Shown: one piece after another, positions 51,010 through 59,954 of the stretch | Layout: every line of letters begins with the position of its first letter | Numbering within the stretch: the first letter of the stretch is position 1 | Source of the DNA: an uncultured bacterium | Lineage (GTDB): Bacteria; Elusimicrobiota; Elusimicrobia; Elusimicrobiales; Elusimicrobiaceae | Length of the DNA: 64,000 nucleotides | Reading direction: 5' to 3' | Assembly: GCA_949296525.1 (NCBI GenBank) | Contig: CASFOP010000008.1 | Span: 62,001-126,000 of the forward strand | The notes under the pieces: model-generated | The model's database searches: none | The model's input: only the letters and a program-made list of their open reading frames with translations | What the model was told of the DNA's origin: nothing | Made by a program: the position numbers and the translations under genes

Positions 51010-52089
51010 TTAGGGGGAGTCCTTTGTTTTTGGGTGTAAATAAAGGCCCGTTTTACCGACGGTAATATCAAAATCCAGTGAAAAATGATATTGCTCAGAT
51101 ATTTTCCTAAATTTTTTGAGTGTTTCTATGCGGTAGCTTTCTAAACGCTTAATAATATTTCCAGACATAGGGCTGCGTTTGGGGGTACTAAGCCCCCTTA
51201 ACCACTGCTTTAATTCTTCTTGGAAAGTTTTTACAGATTTTACTTCCCCACGGTACATAACCAGGAATTGAAGGAAGAAAAATTGAACAGAATCAGTTTC
51301 AAAAGGAATCAAGTGCTCCTTGTAATAGACATTAAGCTTACTGCAATCAAAAGAGGATAAAGACTCTTCCGGACAGGTAATTTCAATTCCGCAATATTCT
51401 ATTAGTGTAGCCGCTGTTTTGCGCAATGGTCGCAAAAGTTCAACGGTAAACCGGAAATGTGGATAATCTAAAATGGCTTCTACTTGGTTTTGAGACAGAT
51501 TCTCCTGGTTATAATCCAGAAAACTGATTTCGGCTCCTTGTAGGGTTAGCTTTTCGCGGAGTAAAGCAAAAAGAATGCATTCTACCCACCGGGCAGAAGG
51601 ATTTTTGAGGCTTTCTTCTCCACTCAGAAGCTGTGGCGTGATGGAAAAAGACGGACCAAATTTTTCTTTTTGGTTATTTAAAAAAGATACAGTATTGCCC
51701 CAAGAATGTACAAAACTGAAATAATTAAAGGGATTTTGTGTAAATTTATGCTCTCTGTAAGCAGAAAGGTAATGAGCTAAAAACTTCTTGAAAGAATCTT
51801 TACTTTTTTTAACCAAACAATAGCCATTGATAGGGATATGGTACAGGACCCTCTTTTTGTCATGGTCAGGCTTTTCGCTCCCAGCCGTAACGGTAGGCAG
51901 TTCTGTAAGCAAATTTTTACCATATATCACTTCCAAAACGGGTAATTGTTTTAAGTTTTGTAGTTCTATTAGATAAGATGGAATAACAATAAATGGGTGG
52001 TGGTACAAATAGAGTAGCACCAGCGCTTCTGGGTAAGAGAGTAATTGGGAAAAGGGCATTGTGTCTTTCATAATTGTTATTATAGCCAT
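51010..52089 (-). CDS. Unrecognised 359-residue protein
   Basis: A soluble protein with no signal peptide and no family I know. It has a hydrophobic N-terminal segment (YPEALVLLYLYHHPFIVIPSYLIEL), a central mixed region and a helical basic C-terminus (NIIKRLESYRIETLKKFRKISEQYHF). In-frame starts at 52071 or 52059 are also possible. Its codon use and AT content match the rest of the element. It lies between the replication genes and the nuclease-like gene and may belong to either module. Confidence 0.55.
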   Translation of the reverse strand: MAIITIMKDTMPFSQLLSYPEALVLLYLYHHPFIVIPSYLIELQNLKQLPVLEVIYGKNLLTELPTVTAGSEKPDHDKKRVLYHIPINGYCLVKKSKDSFKKFLAHYLSAYREHKFTQNPFNYFSFVHSWGNTVSFLNNQKEKFGPSFSITPQLLSGEESLKNPSARWVECILFALLREKLTLQGAEISFLDYNQENLSQNQVEAILDYPHFRFTVELLRPLRKTAATLIEYCGIEITCPEESLSSFDCSKLNVYYKEHLIPFETDSVQFFFLQFLVMYRGEVKSVKTFQEELKQWLRGLSTPKRSPMSGNIIKRLESYRIETLKKFRKISEQYHFSLDFDITVGKTGLYLHPKTKDSP

Positions 52090-52583
52090 TTTTACATCTA
52101 ATTGGGCAATCGGGGCTGGTTTTTATATAACTAACGAAATGGGCTGTATTTTGGCACATTTTAGAGATCCAGGCCAAACGTGGGTATTTAGGCAGATTTA
52201 AGCATTTACTCTTCCATTATGCGCACTTTTTAGGGGGTAAATATATTTGCACAAGGAAAGCTCCCAAAATTTTCCAGAAATTTTTTTGACAGGACTTTTT
52301 ACTCTAAAACTCAAAAATTTATTTTTGTGATGTTATCTTCCGCTCTTAGTCGTTTCCGTCCGCCGTCCTTATTTTTGGCAAGCGAAAAATGGCGGACGAA
52401 CCTAGAATTAGTCGTCATCTGGTGCATTAATTGATGAACTAAATTTAAAGGTTTATAAGAAAACGAGGGATGTTAACCAAATATAATGTTAATATGCTTC
52501 CTCTAAGTTTTTGTAGCCGCAAGATTTATAAGCGGAACACTTTATCTTGTTGGGTGTGATTGAGACTATATCATATCGTTTAT
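52090..52583. other. Intergenic stretch with a long hairpin
   Basis: No gene. GTCCGCC (52358-52364) pairs with GGCGGAC (52391-52397), and ATTTTT (52371-52376) pairs with AAAAAT (52385-52390), forming one extended stem. The rest is AT-rich. Confidence 0.45.
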
Positions 52584-53417
52584 CTATAAGCGCTCCAAGA
52601 TATTTAATTTTTTCAGCATCCTTTGTTCTTTTTTTAATTCTTTCCAAATATTTGATTGATATTTGAAAGGAACTGTATGTAAATGAAAAACTCTTTTTTC
52701 AGTAATATCTAAAAAGAAAACTTTATCAAACTTTGAATAAAAAAATTGCTGAGTTAACTTTTCATCAAAAAATACATTTTCTGAAGATAATATTCTATTT
52801 GCGCTAACTAATAAATATACTTGATCGGCATATTTTTTATAATGCTTTAATTTATCTTGCTTTTTAATGATCACTTTTTGAAGCAATTTATAAGGGTGTT
52901 GATTCATCCAAATCGGATTAATACGTTTCCAATGTGTGGGTTGTTCCCAACCCGTGTTATATACATAAATTCTTCCTTCACGATTGCGATCTAAATACAA
53001 CAGAAAGGTTCTGCTTTTGCAAGGTTTTATTTTTTTGATTCTTTTAACATTTGCAAGCAAAAGGCGCACTATTTCCTTAGTTAATCTCTCCGCCTTATTT
53101 TTATTGATGTCTTCAGTATGCCATAAATGTACTGATGCTAGAAAATTTAATGAGGAATGCTCCTGATACATTTTTTGGGCATTACTTATGATGGAATTTA
53201 ATAATCTTTCTTTTGCCGCCTTTTTAGTACCGGATTTCCCTACGCAACGTGTCAATTCAATGCCTAAAATACCAGTTTTTGTATTGAATCTAAAATCAAT
53301 GGCGCGATTCGTTTCTTCAATCATAGAAGCTAATGGTACTATAGGATTTAACCGCAGAAAAATCGTCAAGATATTCTTTTCATAAGTATATTTTTGTATT
53401 TCTGCTTGAGACGACAT
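52584..53417 (-). CDS. Putative PD-(D/E)XK nuclease-like protein
   Basis: A 277-residue protein from the internal ATG at 53417 (MSSQAEIQ). NRAIDFRFNTKTGILGIELTRC gives an Asp/Glu pair spaced like the PD-(D/E)XK core, followed by KERLLNSIISNAQKMYQ. The C-terminal YADQVYLLVSANRILSS and FDKVFFLDITEKRVFHL blocks recur, as I recall, in stand-alone nuclease-like proteins of defence islands. No helicase or methylase domain is attached. It is divergent from the type III restriction operon. Catalytic activity is inference only. Confidence 0.45.
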   Translation of the reverse strand: MSSQAEIQKYTYEKNILTIFLRLNPIVPLASMIEETNRAIDFRFNTKTGILGIELTRCVGKSGTKKAAKERLLNSIISNAQKMYQEHSSLNFLASVHLWHTEDINKNKAERLTKEIVRLLLANVKRIKKIKPCKSRTFLLYLDRNREGRIYVYNTGWEQPTHWKRINPIWMNQHPYKLLQKVIIKKQDKLKHYKKYADQVYLLVSANRILSSENVFFDEKLTQQFFYSKFDKVFFLDITEKRVFHLHTVPFKYQSNIWKELKKEQRMLKKLNILERL

Positions 53418-53904
53418 AGTTTTATATCTCCAACATATCACCCTTTGGGATGATAACTTATATTTCTTAAACTTAATATGTGTAGCTGGCAAAAATTGAT
53501 CTTCATCTCTAGGAAAAGATTTGCTACTCGTGGTTAATTTGAATGCTAGTATAACGATATTAATATACAGGGATTCAAGGTTTTTTGAGATAAAATATTT
53601 TATAATAAATTATATTCTTAAAGGAGTATTTTTATATTGGAATAAGCCTTAAATGTGGCTTATATAAAATTTATGCTGTTTTTGGTGGTCGCAAGACCTC
53701 ACTTTTGCGAGAGCAAAAGAGATTAGGAGCCAAAAACAGTCGCATTTGGAATGCTGTATAAAAGGCCTAATTACCCTTTTGTATGGCATTTATACCCTTG
53801 CCCTTATTTGGGCAAGGGTGGCGGCTGTTTATTTGTGTGATCCTAATCTCGCAAATAGTAGCCGCTATTTTATTGTCTCCGCAAAAATTGTAGAAGGAGG
53901 CAAT
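53418..53904 (+). promoter_or_regulatory. Highly structured leader of the type III restriction-modification operon
   Basis: No convincing gene. Stems in order: ATAAGCC/GGCTTAT (53642-53663); CTGTTTTTGG/CCAAAAACAG (53676-53739), enclosing GGTC-GCAA-GACC (53687-53698) and CTTTTGC-GAGA-GCAAAAG (53702-53719); ACCCTTGCCC/GGGCAAGGGT (53794-53819). All helices listed are perfect, and two carry GNRA tetraloops, so this is a designed-looking three-way junction. It may be a leader controlling expression of the methylase or a separate small RNA. Confidence 0.5.
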
Positions 53905-55812
53905 ATGAAATCTTTAATAGAAGAATTACCTAAAATAGTGGCGGATGGGAAAAAAGAAGTATCGAAAATTTTAGAAAACTTAGAAAATGGGCATAAAATT
54001 ACTCTGCAAACAAATGAATATGTGCTTCCTGTAGAGAAAGGTAATCCTTTGTACCAAAAACCTGTTGAAAATCCTTCAGAAAATATTTGGCTCAACCGTT
54101 TATGTTATGGAGATAATTTGTTTGTGATACAAGCTCTCTTAAACGGTGATAGAGCTACTGGCCTTCCTTCTATGCGGGGAAAGATTGACCTTATCTATAT
54201 AGACCCGCCTTTTGATAGTAAAGCGGATTATCGTAATAAAATCACTTTACCTGGTATGGATGTAGAGCTAAACCCTACGGTATTAGAACAGGCGGCTTAT
54301 TCTGATACTTGGCGGGATGGAACGGTAAGTTATTTACGGATGATCTATCCGCGTTTAGCCCTTATGAAAGAATTGCTGTCTGATAAGGGAAGCATTTATG
54401 TACATTTAGATTGGCACGTGGGGCATTATGTAAAAATCTTGTTGGATGAAATTTTTGGAAAAGAAAATTTTAAAAATGAAATTATTTGGGGATATAGTCG
54501 TTGGGCTAATATATCATCATCATTTCAGAGAATGCACGATTTAATATTTTTCTATTCAAAATCTAACAATAACATATTTCATGAACAACGAATTCCAATT
54601 AGTGAGCCAAGAAAACGCAATTTAGTTCAAATGCTAAATGGTCATAAAGTTAGCATGCGAGACGAAAATGGAAATATCGTCTATCGTCAACAAACAGATA
54701 AACCTGTACCCGATTGGTGGGATATTAGCGATATGTGGGATGATTTATTTCCTGTCGGGAAAACAGGAAAAGAGCGTTTGAATTATCAAACCCAAAAACC
54801 AGAAAAATTATTAGAACGAATAATCAAAGCATCTTCTAATGAAAATTCTATTGTTGCTGATTTCTTCGCTGGTAGTGGTACTACTGGAGCAGTGGCAGAA
54901 AAATTAGGCAGGCGCTGGATTTTAAGTGATTTTGGCAAACCTGCAACAATGATTATGCGTAAACGTTTGGTGGATATCCCTGCTAAACCTTTCTTATATC
55001 AATGTATTGGAGATTATCAGAAGGAAACTTTTGCGTCTAATAAGGAGTTTAAATCCGTTGGGGATTTAGCACAAGTAGTACTGAATTTGTATGGGGCCAT
55101 CCCGTTTACGCAAGAAAATGCGCCTCGTAATGTGGGATATCTAAAAGACACACATGTATTGGTGTTAGTGGATAGCCCAAACCGAATAACCGGGCGCAGT
55201 ACTTTAAAACGGGCAATGGAAATGAAAGAATCCTTTTTAGGCGGCTGGAATAAAGTGGTAGTTCTGGGGTGGAATTTTACTTTTGACATTGCAGATATTC
55301 TGCAGGAATTTAATAATTCTGCATTAGAAGTATTAGTTATCCCGCCCGATTTGTTGGATAAACTCCGCACAAAAAGCGATTTTGACAAATTAATTAAAAA
55401 CAAACAAATACGCTTTTCTTCTTTGCAATATCTGGACATCAAAAAACCATTCACTGAAAGGGTTTCTTCTGATGTAGAAACTTTACACGTTGAATTAAAT
55501 AACTATATTATCTTGTCTCCGGATGCCCTTCCTTTAGATGAAAAAAACAAGGAAAAGATTAATGAAGTGGTTGCAAAAGATCCATTGGCCTTGATTGAGT
55601 ATTGGAGTGTTGATCCTAATTATGATGGGGTAACCTTTCGCAGTAAATGGCAAGATTACAGGGAAAATACAGAACATATACAAAATGGCTTGCGTGTTGT
55701 TACAAAGGCCGTGTTCCCGGTGGCTTCGTTACCAATAGGAGAAAAACGCAAGGTGTGTGTTAAAGCTGTAGATGTGTTTGGCCTTGAGAGTGTGGTGGTA
55801 GAAGAAATATAG
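53905..55812 (+). CDS. mod: Type III restriction-modification system methyltransferase (Mod)
   Basis: A 635-residue beta-class adenine-N6 methyltransferase. The start at 53905 has AAGGAGG eight bases upstream. The catalytic motif IV ([14 protein letters not shown]) lies near residue 98, and the AdoMet-binding FxGxG motif ([14 protein letters not shown]) near residue 320, the order of beta-class enzymes. The target recognition region lies between them, and the [12 protein letters not shown] motif precedes motif I. The C-terminal 250 residues are the Mod-specific part. It methylates one strand of an asymmetric site and is required for the Res subunit. Confidence 0.9.
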   Translation: MKSLIEELPKIVADGKKEVSKILENLENGHKITLQTNEYVLPVEKGNPLYQKPVENPSENIWLNRLCYGDNLFVIQALLNGDRATGLPSMRGKIDLIYIDPPFDSKADYRNKITLPGMDVELNPTVLEQAAYSDTWRDGTVSYLRMIYPRLALMKELLSDKGSIYVHLDWHVGHYVKILLDEIFGKENFKNEIIWGYSRWANISSSFQRMHDLIFFYSKSNNNIFHEQRIPISEPRKRNLVQMLNGHKVSMRDENGNIVYRQQTDKPVPDWWDISDMWDDLFPVGKTGKERLNYQTQKPEKLLERIIKASSNENSIVADFFAGSGTTGAVAEKLGRRWILSDFGKPATMIMRKRLVDIPAKPFLYQCIGDYQKETFASNKEFKSVGDLAQVVLNLYGAIPFTQENAPRNVGYLKDTHVLVLVDSPNRITGRSTLKRAMEMKESFLGGWNKVVVLGWNFTFDIADILQEFNNSALEVLVIPPDLLDKLRTKSDFDKLIKNKQIRFSSLQYLDIKKPFTERVSSDVETLHVELNNYIILSPDALPLDEKNKEKINEVVAKDPLALIEYWSVDPNYDGVTFRSKWQDYRENTEHIQNGLRVVTKAVFPVASLPIGEKRKVCVKAVDVFGLESVVVEEI

Positions 55813-55821
55813 GAGAATATT

Positions 55822-58734
55822 ATGCCAATAGCCTTAAATATTAAAACCAAAAATATCCCCCTGAAATTTGCCCAACAGCTATCATTAGTGGTGAATAAGG
55901 AGTGGAAAGACGGAACTTTATTAGAAAAGGTGACTCCTGTTACAAAAGATTTGCTTAAATTTTGGTTTCAAGAACCATTCACAGATCGTTCAATAAATTT
56001 TCATGAAGGGCAAAAACAAGCAATATTAAATACTATTTATTGCCATGAAGTATTAAAAAGTCAATATCCTTTAGACTTATATCAACAGATAAGTACCGGG
56101 TTGTTAAATGCGGATATGTTGATGGAATTGAACAATGAAAAAAATAAACACCCTAAATATTGTATTAAAATGGCTACCGGCACAGGGAAGACGTGGGTTT
56201 TAAACGCACTGCTTGCGTGGCAATATTTAAATGCCAAATATCTTCCCCACAATGCTTCTAGCCGTTATAGTAAAAATTTTTTATTAATTGCTCCTGGGAT
56301 TATTGTATATGAGCGGTTGTTGGATACCTTGTTAGGAAAAGAACAAATTGATGGACGGCGTGACTTTACAACTGCCGATTTAAAAAGACATGAAAGGTTG
56401 TTTGTGCCGGAAAAATATCGTCAAACTTTATTTAGCTTTATACAAAATAATGTTGTAAAAAAAGAAGAAATAGGTAAAAAAATTACAGGGGAAGGGATTA
56501 TTGCTATTACCAATTGGCATCAAATTAAAGAGGAAGAAGAAGCTCCTCTTATAACCAATGATTCATTGAGGGATCCTTCCGTGGCCTTGAATGAGTTGTT
56601 ACCGTTGAAACCTGGAACCAGCACTGGCCATGCATTAGATAACTTAGATAGCAGGTATTTAAATGGAGATAAATTAGAATTTTTATCTTCTTTGCCTAAT
56701 TTGTGTGTTTTTAATGACGAAGCCCACCATATTCATACTAATAAAACGGCTGGAGTTCGAGAAGAAGTGGAATGGCAGAAGACATTGAATAGACTATCAG
56801 AAAAGCTACAAGACAATTTTTTGCAAATTGATTTTTCTGCTACGCCCTATAATGTAACAGGAAGTGGACATCGTCGTACAAAACATTATTTCTCTCATAT
56901 TATTGTGAATTTTGACTTACCTACTGCTATACATCAGGGGTTGGTTAAAATTATTACTATTGATAAACGTAATGAACTTGCCAGTCTAGACAGTGAAAAC
57001 ATTGATTTTAAAGCTAAAAGGGACGGGAAAAAAGTTTTAGCTCTATCAGAAGGCCAATGCCTTATGCTGCGCACTGGGCTTAAAAAACTAAAAATTTTAG
57101 AAGAAAGCTTCACATCATTAGACGGCAACAAACATCCTAAAATGCTTGTTATTTGCGAAGATACAAGCGTTGCTCCTCTGGTGGTAGATTTTTTGCATCT
57201 AGAAGGATTATCCGAAGGCGAAGTTTGCCGGATAGACTCTAATAAAAAAGGAGAAGTAACGGATGATGAGTGGAAAAAAATAAAAAAACAATTATTTAAT
57301 ATCGATAAACAATCTTCCCCCAAGGTTATTGTTTCAGTTCTTATGTTAAGAGAGGGGTTTGATGTAAATAATATTTGTGTTGTGGTGCCACTTCGTTCAT
57401 CCAACTCTGCTGTATTACTGGAACAGGTTATTGGAAGAGGCTTACGTTTGATGTGGCGAGAACCAGAATATCAAGAGTTGAAAGATGAAAATTTAGATAA
57501 GATTCTCCATAAAAAAGAGGAACCCAAAAACTATTTAGATATTTTGAGTATTGTTGAACACCCAGCATTTATTAAATTTTATGAAGATTTACAAGATGGT
57601 TTGGTGGTTGAAGAAAGAGAGGGGATAGATCGTGGAAGTATTCTAGGGGATATGATCAATGTTGGATTAAAAGACAATTTTAAACAATATGATTTATTTT
57701 TCCCTCATATTATAAAAGATCGCTCGGAATTTATAAAGCCTGAAGAAATTATTATGGAATGGAAACCTTTTAGTTTGTTTACTTTAGAACAGCTACAGGG
57801 CTTTATAGGTAATAACTCAGATGAAATTTTCCATTCAGAAGAGATGACTGTTAAAACTAGGTTTGGAGAATATAGAGTTTCTAGTAATTTGTTTACGGCA
57901 CAGTCTTATAATGAGTTTCTGGTGAAATTGTTAAGCAGTATTACATCTAATTTACGAAAAATTGGCTCAGGAAACAGGCAAAAATTTCCGGTCATGACTA
58001 TCAATATAGTGCACTTACTGAAAATGTTGGATAAATATATACGGCACGGTTTGTTTTGCCAAGATTTTAATCCATTACAAGGAAATAATTGGAAGGTTTT
58101 GATGCTGGCCGAAAAGGGGATTACCGCACATATAATGCAACAAGTGAGTCAAGTAATCTATAATATGCAACATAATGTTATTATGGATGAGGCTATTATT
58201 CAGAAACATTGGTTTTCTTCTGTATCTAATTTGAAAATGCGTGAAAATTTCTCATTAAACATCCAAAAATCTATTTATACTAAAACCAAGTATCCTTCCA
58301 ATAAAGGAGAGTTTGAAAAGGAATTTTTATTATTTGCAGATACGGATACATCAGTAGAAAGATTAATTAAAATTGATGAAAATTATCATTCTTTTGCTTC
58401 TCTGTATTACATAAGAACTGATGGATTGCTATCAAGTTATTTTCCAGATTTTATAGTTAAGTTTGCCGAGGATATTTTCTTAGTTGAAACAAAAGCCACG
58501 GAATCTGCCAGCAATGCAAATGTACTACAAAAACAAAAGAGTGCATTAGATTGGTGCAAACAAATTAACCAAGTCCGGGGCGAAGACAGAATGCACTGTT
58601 TCTGGCATTATTCTTTGCTGGATGAAAATACTTTTAAACGTTTAAAAGAAAATGGGGCTGGATTGTTACAAATTTTACAATACACAGAACTGACCTATAA
58701 TAGCGTTAAAAATACTCTTTTTGATATAGAATAG
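55822..58734 (+). CDS. res: Type III restriction enzyme, helicase-nuclease subunit (Res)
   Basis: A 970-residue SF2 helicase and nuclease. Walker A is at about residue 116 (MATGTGKTWVLNALL) and a DEAH box at about 296 (NDEAHHIHTN). Motif III SATPYN, the C-terminal RecA motifs VLMLREGFDVNN and QVIGRGLRL, and the PD-(D/E)XK nuclease near residue 872 (YFPDFIVKFAEDIFLVETKAT) follow. The gene starts nine bases after mod. It cuts unmethylated DNA after translocation between two head-to-head sites. The operon ends with a strong hairpin. Confidence 0.9.
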   Translation: MPIALNIKTKNIPLKFAQQLSLVVNKEWKDGTLLEKVTPVTKDLLKFWFQEPFTDRSINFHEGQKQAILNTIYCHEVLKSQYPLDLYQQISTGLLNADMLMELNNEKNKHPKYCIKMATGTGKTWVLNALLAWQYLNAKYLPHNASSRYSKNFLLIAPGIIVYERLLDTLLGKEQIDGRRDFTTADLKRHERLFVPEKYRQTLFSFIQNNVVKKEEIGKKITGEGIIAITNWHQIKEEEEAPLITNDSLRDPSVALNELLPLKPGTSTGHALDNLDSRYLNGDKLEFLSSLPNLCVFNDEAHHIHTNKTAGVREEVEWQKTLNRLSEKLQDNFLQIDFSATPYNVTGSGHRRTKHYFSHIIVNFDLPTAIHQGLVKIITIDKRNELASLDSENIDFKAKRDGKKVLALSEGQCLMLRTGLKKLKILEESFTSLDGNKHPKMLVICEDTSVAPLVVDFLHLEGLSEGEVCRIDSNKKGEVTDDEWKKIKKQLFNIDKQSSPKVIVSVLMLREGFDVNNICVVVPLRSSNSAVLLEQVIGRGLRLMWREPEYQELKDENLDKILHKKEEPKNYLDILSIVEHPAFIKFYEDLQDGLVVEEREGIDRGSILGDMINVGLKDNFKQYDLFFPHIIKDRSEFIKPEEIIMEWKPFSLFTLEQLQGFIGNNSDEIFHSEEMTVKTRFGEYRVSSNLFTAQSYNEFLVKLLSSITSNLRKIGSGNRQKFPVMTINIVHLLKMLDKYIRHGLFCQDFNPLQGNNWKVLMLAEKGITAHIMQQVSQVIYNMQHNVIMDEAIIQKHWFSSVSNLKMRENFSLNIQKSIYTKTKYPSNKGEFEKEFLLFADTDTSVERLIKIDENYHSFASLYYIRTDGLLSSYFPDFIVKFAEDIFLVETKATESASNANVLQKQKSALDWCKQINQVRGEDRMHCFWHYSLLDENTFKRLKENGAGLLQILQYTELTYNSVKNTLFDIE

Positions 58735-58767
58735 TTGAAAAACATAAACTTCCATATATGCTCCCCT

Positions 58768-58802
58768 TCTCTAGCGGTATAGTTACTACAAGCCGCTAGA
58801 GA
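58768..58802 (+). terminator. Terminator after res
   Basis: TCTCTAGCGG/CCGCTAGAGA, a 10-bp perfect stem, followed by GGGTTTTC. Confidence 0.7.
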
Positions 58803-58895
58803 GGGTTTTCAAGTCGCAAATCTGTTATTTGTGTGTTTAAAATTTAAAACTGTGTTAAGGCAAACTTTGTGAAGATTAAATTAATTTTAAATTAG

Positions 58896-58901
58896 TATAA
58901 T
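58896..58901 (+). promoter_or_regulatory. -10 element of the SIR2 operon
   Basis: TATAAT, 33 bases before the SIR2 start codon, in AT-rich DNA; no clear -35 is seen. Confidence 0.4.
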
Positions 58902-58934
58902 TTAACAAAATTATATTAGCCAAAAGTATTATAT

Positions 58935-59954
58935 ATGCCAAATGATTTAGAAGATGCTTCAATTAAGTTCGTTCCTGATATAGACCCTGATCTATTAAAG
59001 AGATTGTTGCGTGGCGAAGTTGTTATTTTCGTTGGCAATGGAGTATCTCGTTTGGGCGGATTCCCTTCGTGGGATGACTTAGCGTCTTCTTTTTGGAAAG
59101 ATTGTTTCGAGCAAGGCCTTGTCAATTTTACAACGTATAATAGATTAAAAAATGAATTAAAAGATCCGCTGGAATTACTAAGTATCTGTAGCGAAAAGTT
59201 GGGATCCGATTATCTCGCAGCTCATTTAAAGGAAAAATTGTGTGTTACGGATAAAAACCGGGAGAAATTAAACAAAATATATGGATATATACGCGATTTT
59301 CAAGCCGGGTATGTTACCACAAACTATGATTCTAGTCTGGAAGATGCCCAGCTGACACAGGATGACCTCAGCCAAGACGAAGAAACATTAAGAGAAAAAT
59401 TTAAAGAAATACCTAAACGCTTAACAAGGGTTGATTTAAATGATTCTTTTAAGAACCATAAAAATAAAATTGCCTATTTGCATGGCTCTGCTATTTCCCC
59501 CTTGCAACCTGGGATCGAAAATAAAATCATTTTAACCTTGCCGGATTATATCAGACATTACAGAGAAAAACAGGATGGAAACGGCAAGTTCTTTTTGGAA
59601 CATCTTTTTAAAAAAACTTGCTTATTTATTGGATATGGGTTAAAAGAACAAGAAATTCTACAACATCTTGTCATCCCTGGAGAACCGGTCACACACTATT
59701 TGCTTCAAGGAATGTTTGGCTATGAACAATGCATCTTGAAAGAATATGAACGATTTTATAAAAGCATACATGTTAAACTTATCCCCTATAATTTATCAGA
59801 AAAGGGATATGCTCAATTAGAAAAGGTGTTACAAAGCTGGTCCCGTACGTTTAGACAAGCCAAAATAGATTATTACAAACAACGGATTCAAAGGGATGAG
59901 GATGCGAAAAACCTTTGTTTGATACAGGAGCTAAATAATGAAGCCTTTGAATAG
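58935..59954 (+). CDS. SIR2-like NAD-hydrolase domain protein, candidate antiphage effector
   Basis: A 339-residue stand-alone SIR2-like protein. VVIFVGNGVSRLGGFPSWDDLASSF (residues about 29-53) is the GxGxS nucleotide-binding loop, VTTNYDSSLE (about 126) the TNYD motif, AYLHGSA (about 181) the catalytic His region and LFIGYGLKEQEI (about 229) the last family motif. No zinc-binding Cys4 of deacetylase sirtuins is present, so it resembles the defence-type NADases that deplete NAD+ during infection. Its last 17 bases overlap the next gene, implying a two-component system in which the large partner senses infection or holds it inactive. Confidence 0.82.
   Translation: MPNDLEDASIKFVPDIDPDLLKRLLRGEVVIFVGNGVSRLGGFPSWDDLASSFWKDCFEQGLVNFTTYNRLKNELKDPLELLSICSEKLGSDYLAAHLKEKLCVTDKNREKLNKIYGYIRDFQAGYVTTNYDSSLEDAQLTQDDLSQDEETLREKFKEIPKRLTRVDLNDSFKNHKNKIAYLHGSAISPLQPGIENKIILTLPDYIRHYREKQDGNGKFFLEHLFKKTCLFIGYGLKEQEILQHLVIPGEPVTHYLLQGMFGYEQCILKEYERFYKSIHVKLIPYNLSEKGYAQLEKVLQSWSRTFRQAKIDYYKQRIQRDEDAKNLCLIQELNNEAFE

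Noticed and set aside
53746..53904. Longer N-terminus for the Mod protein
   Set aside because: The extra 53 codons run through the perfect hairpins of the leader, while the ATG at 53905 has a strong ribosome site and the Mod family begins there.
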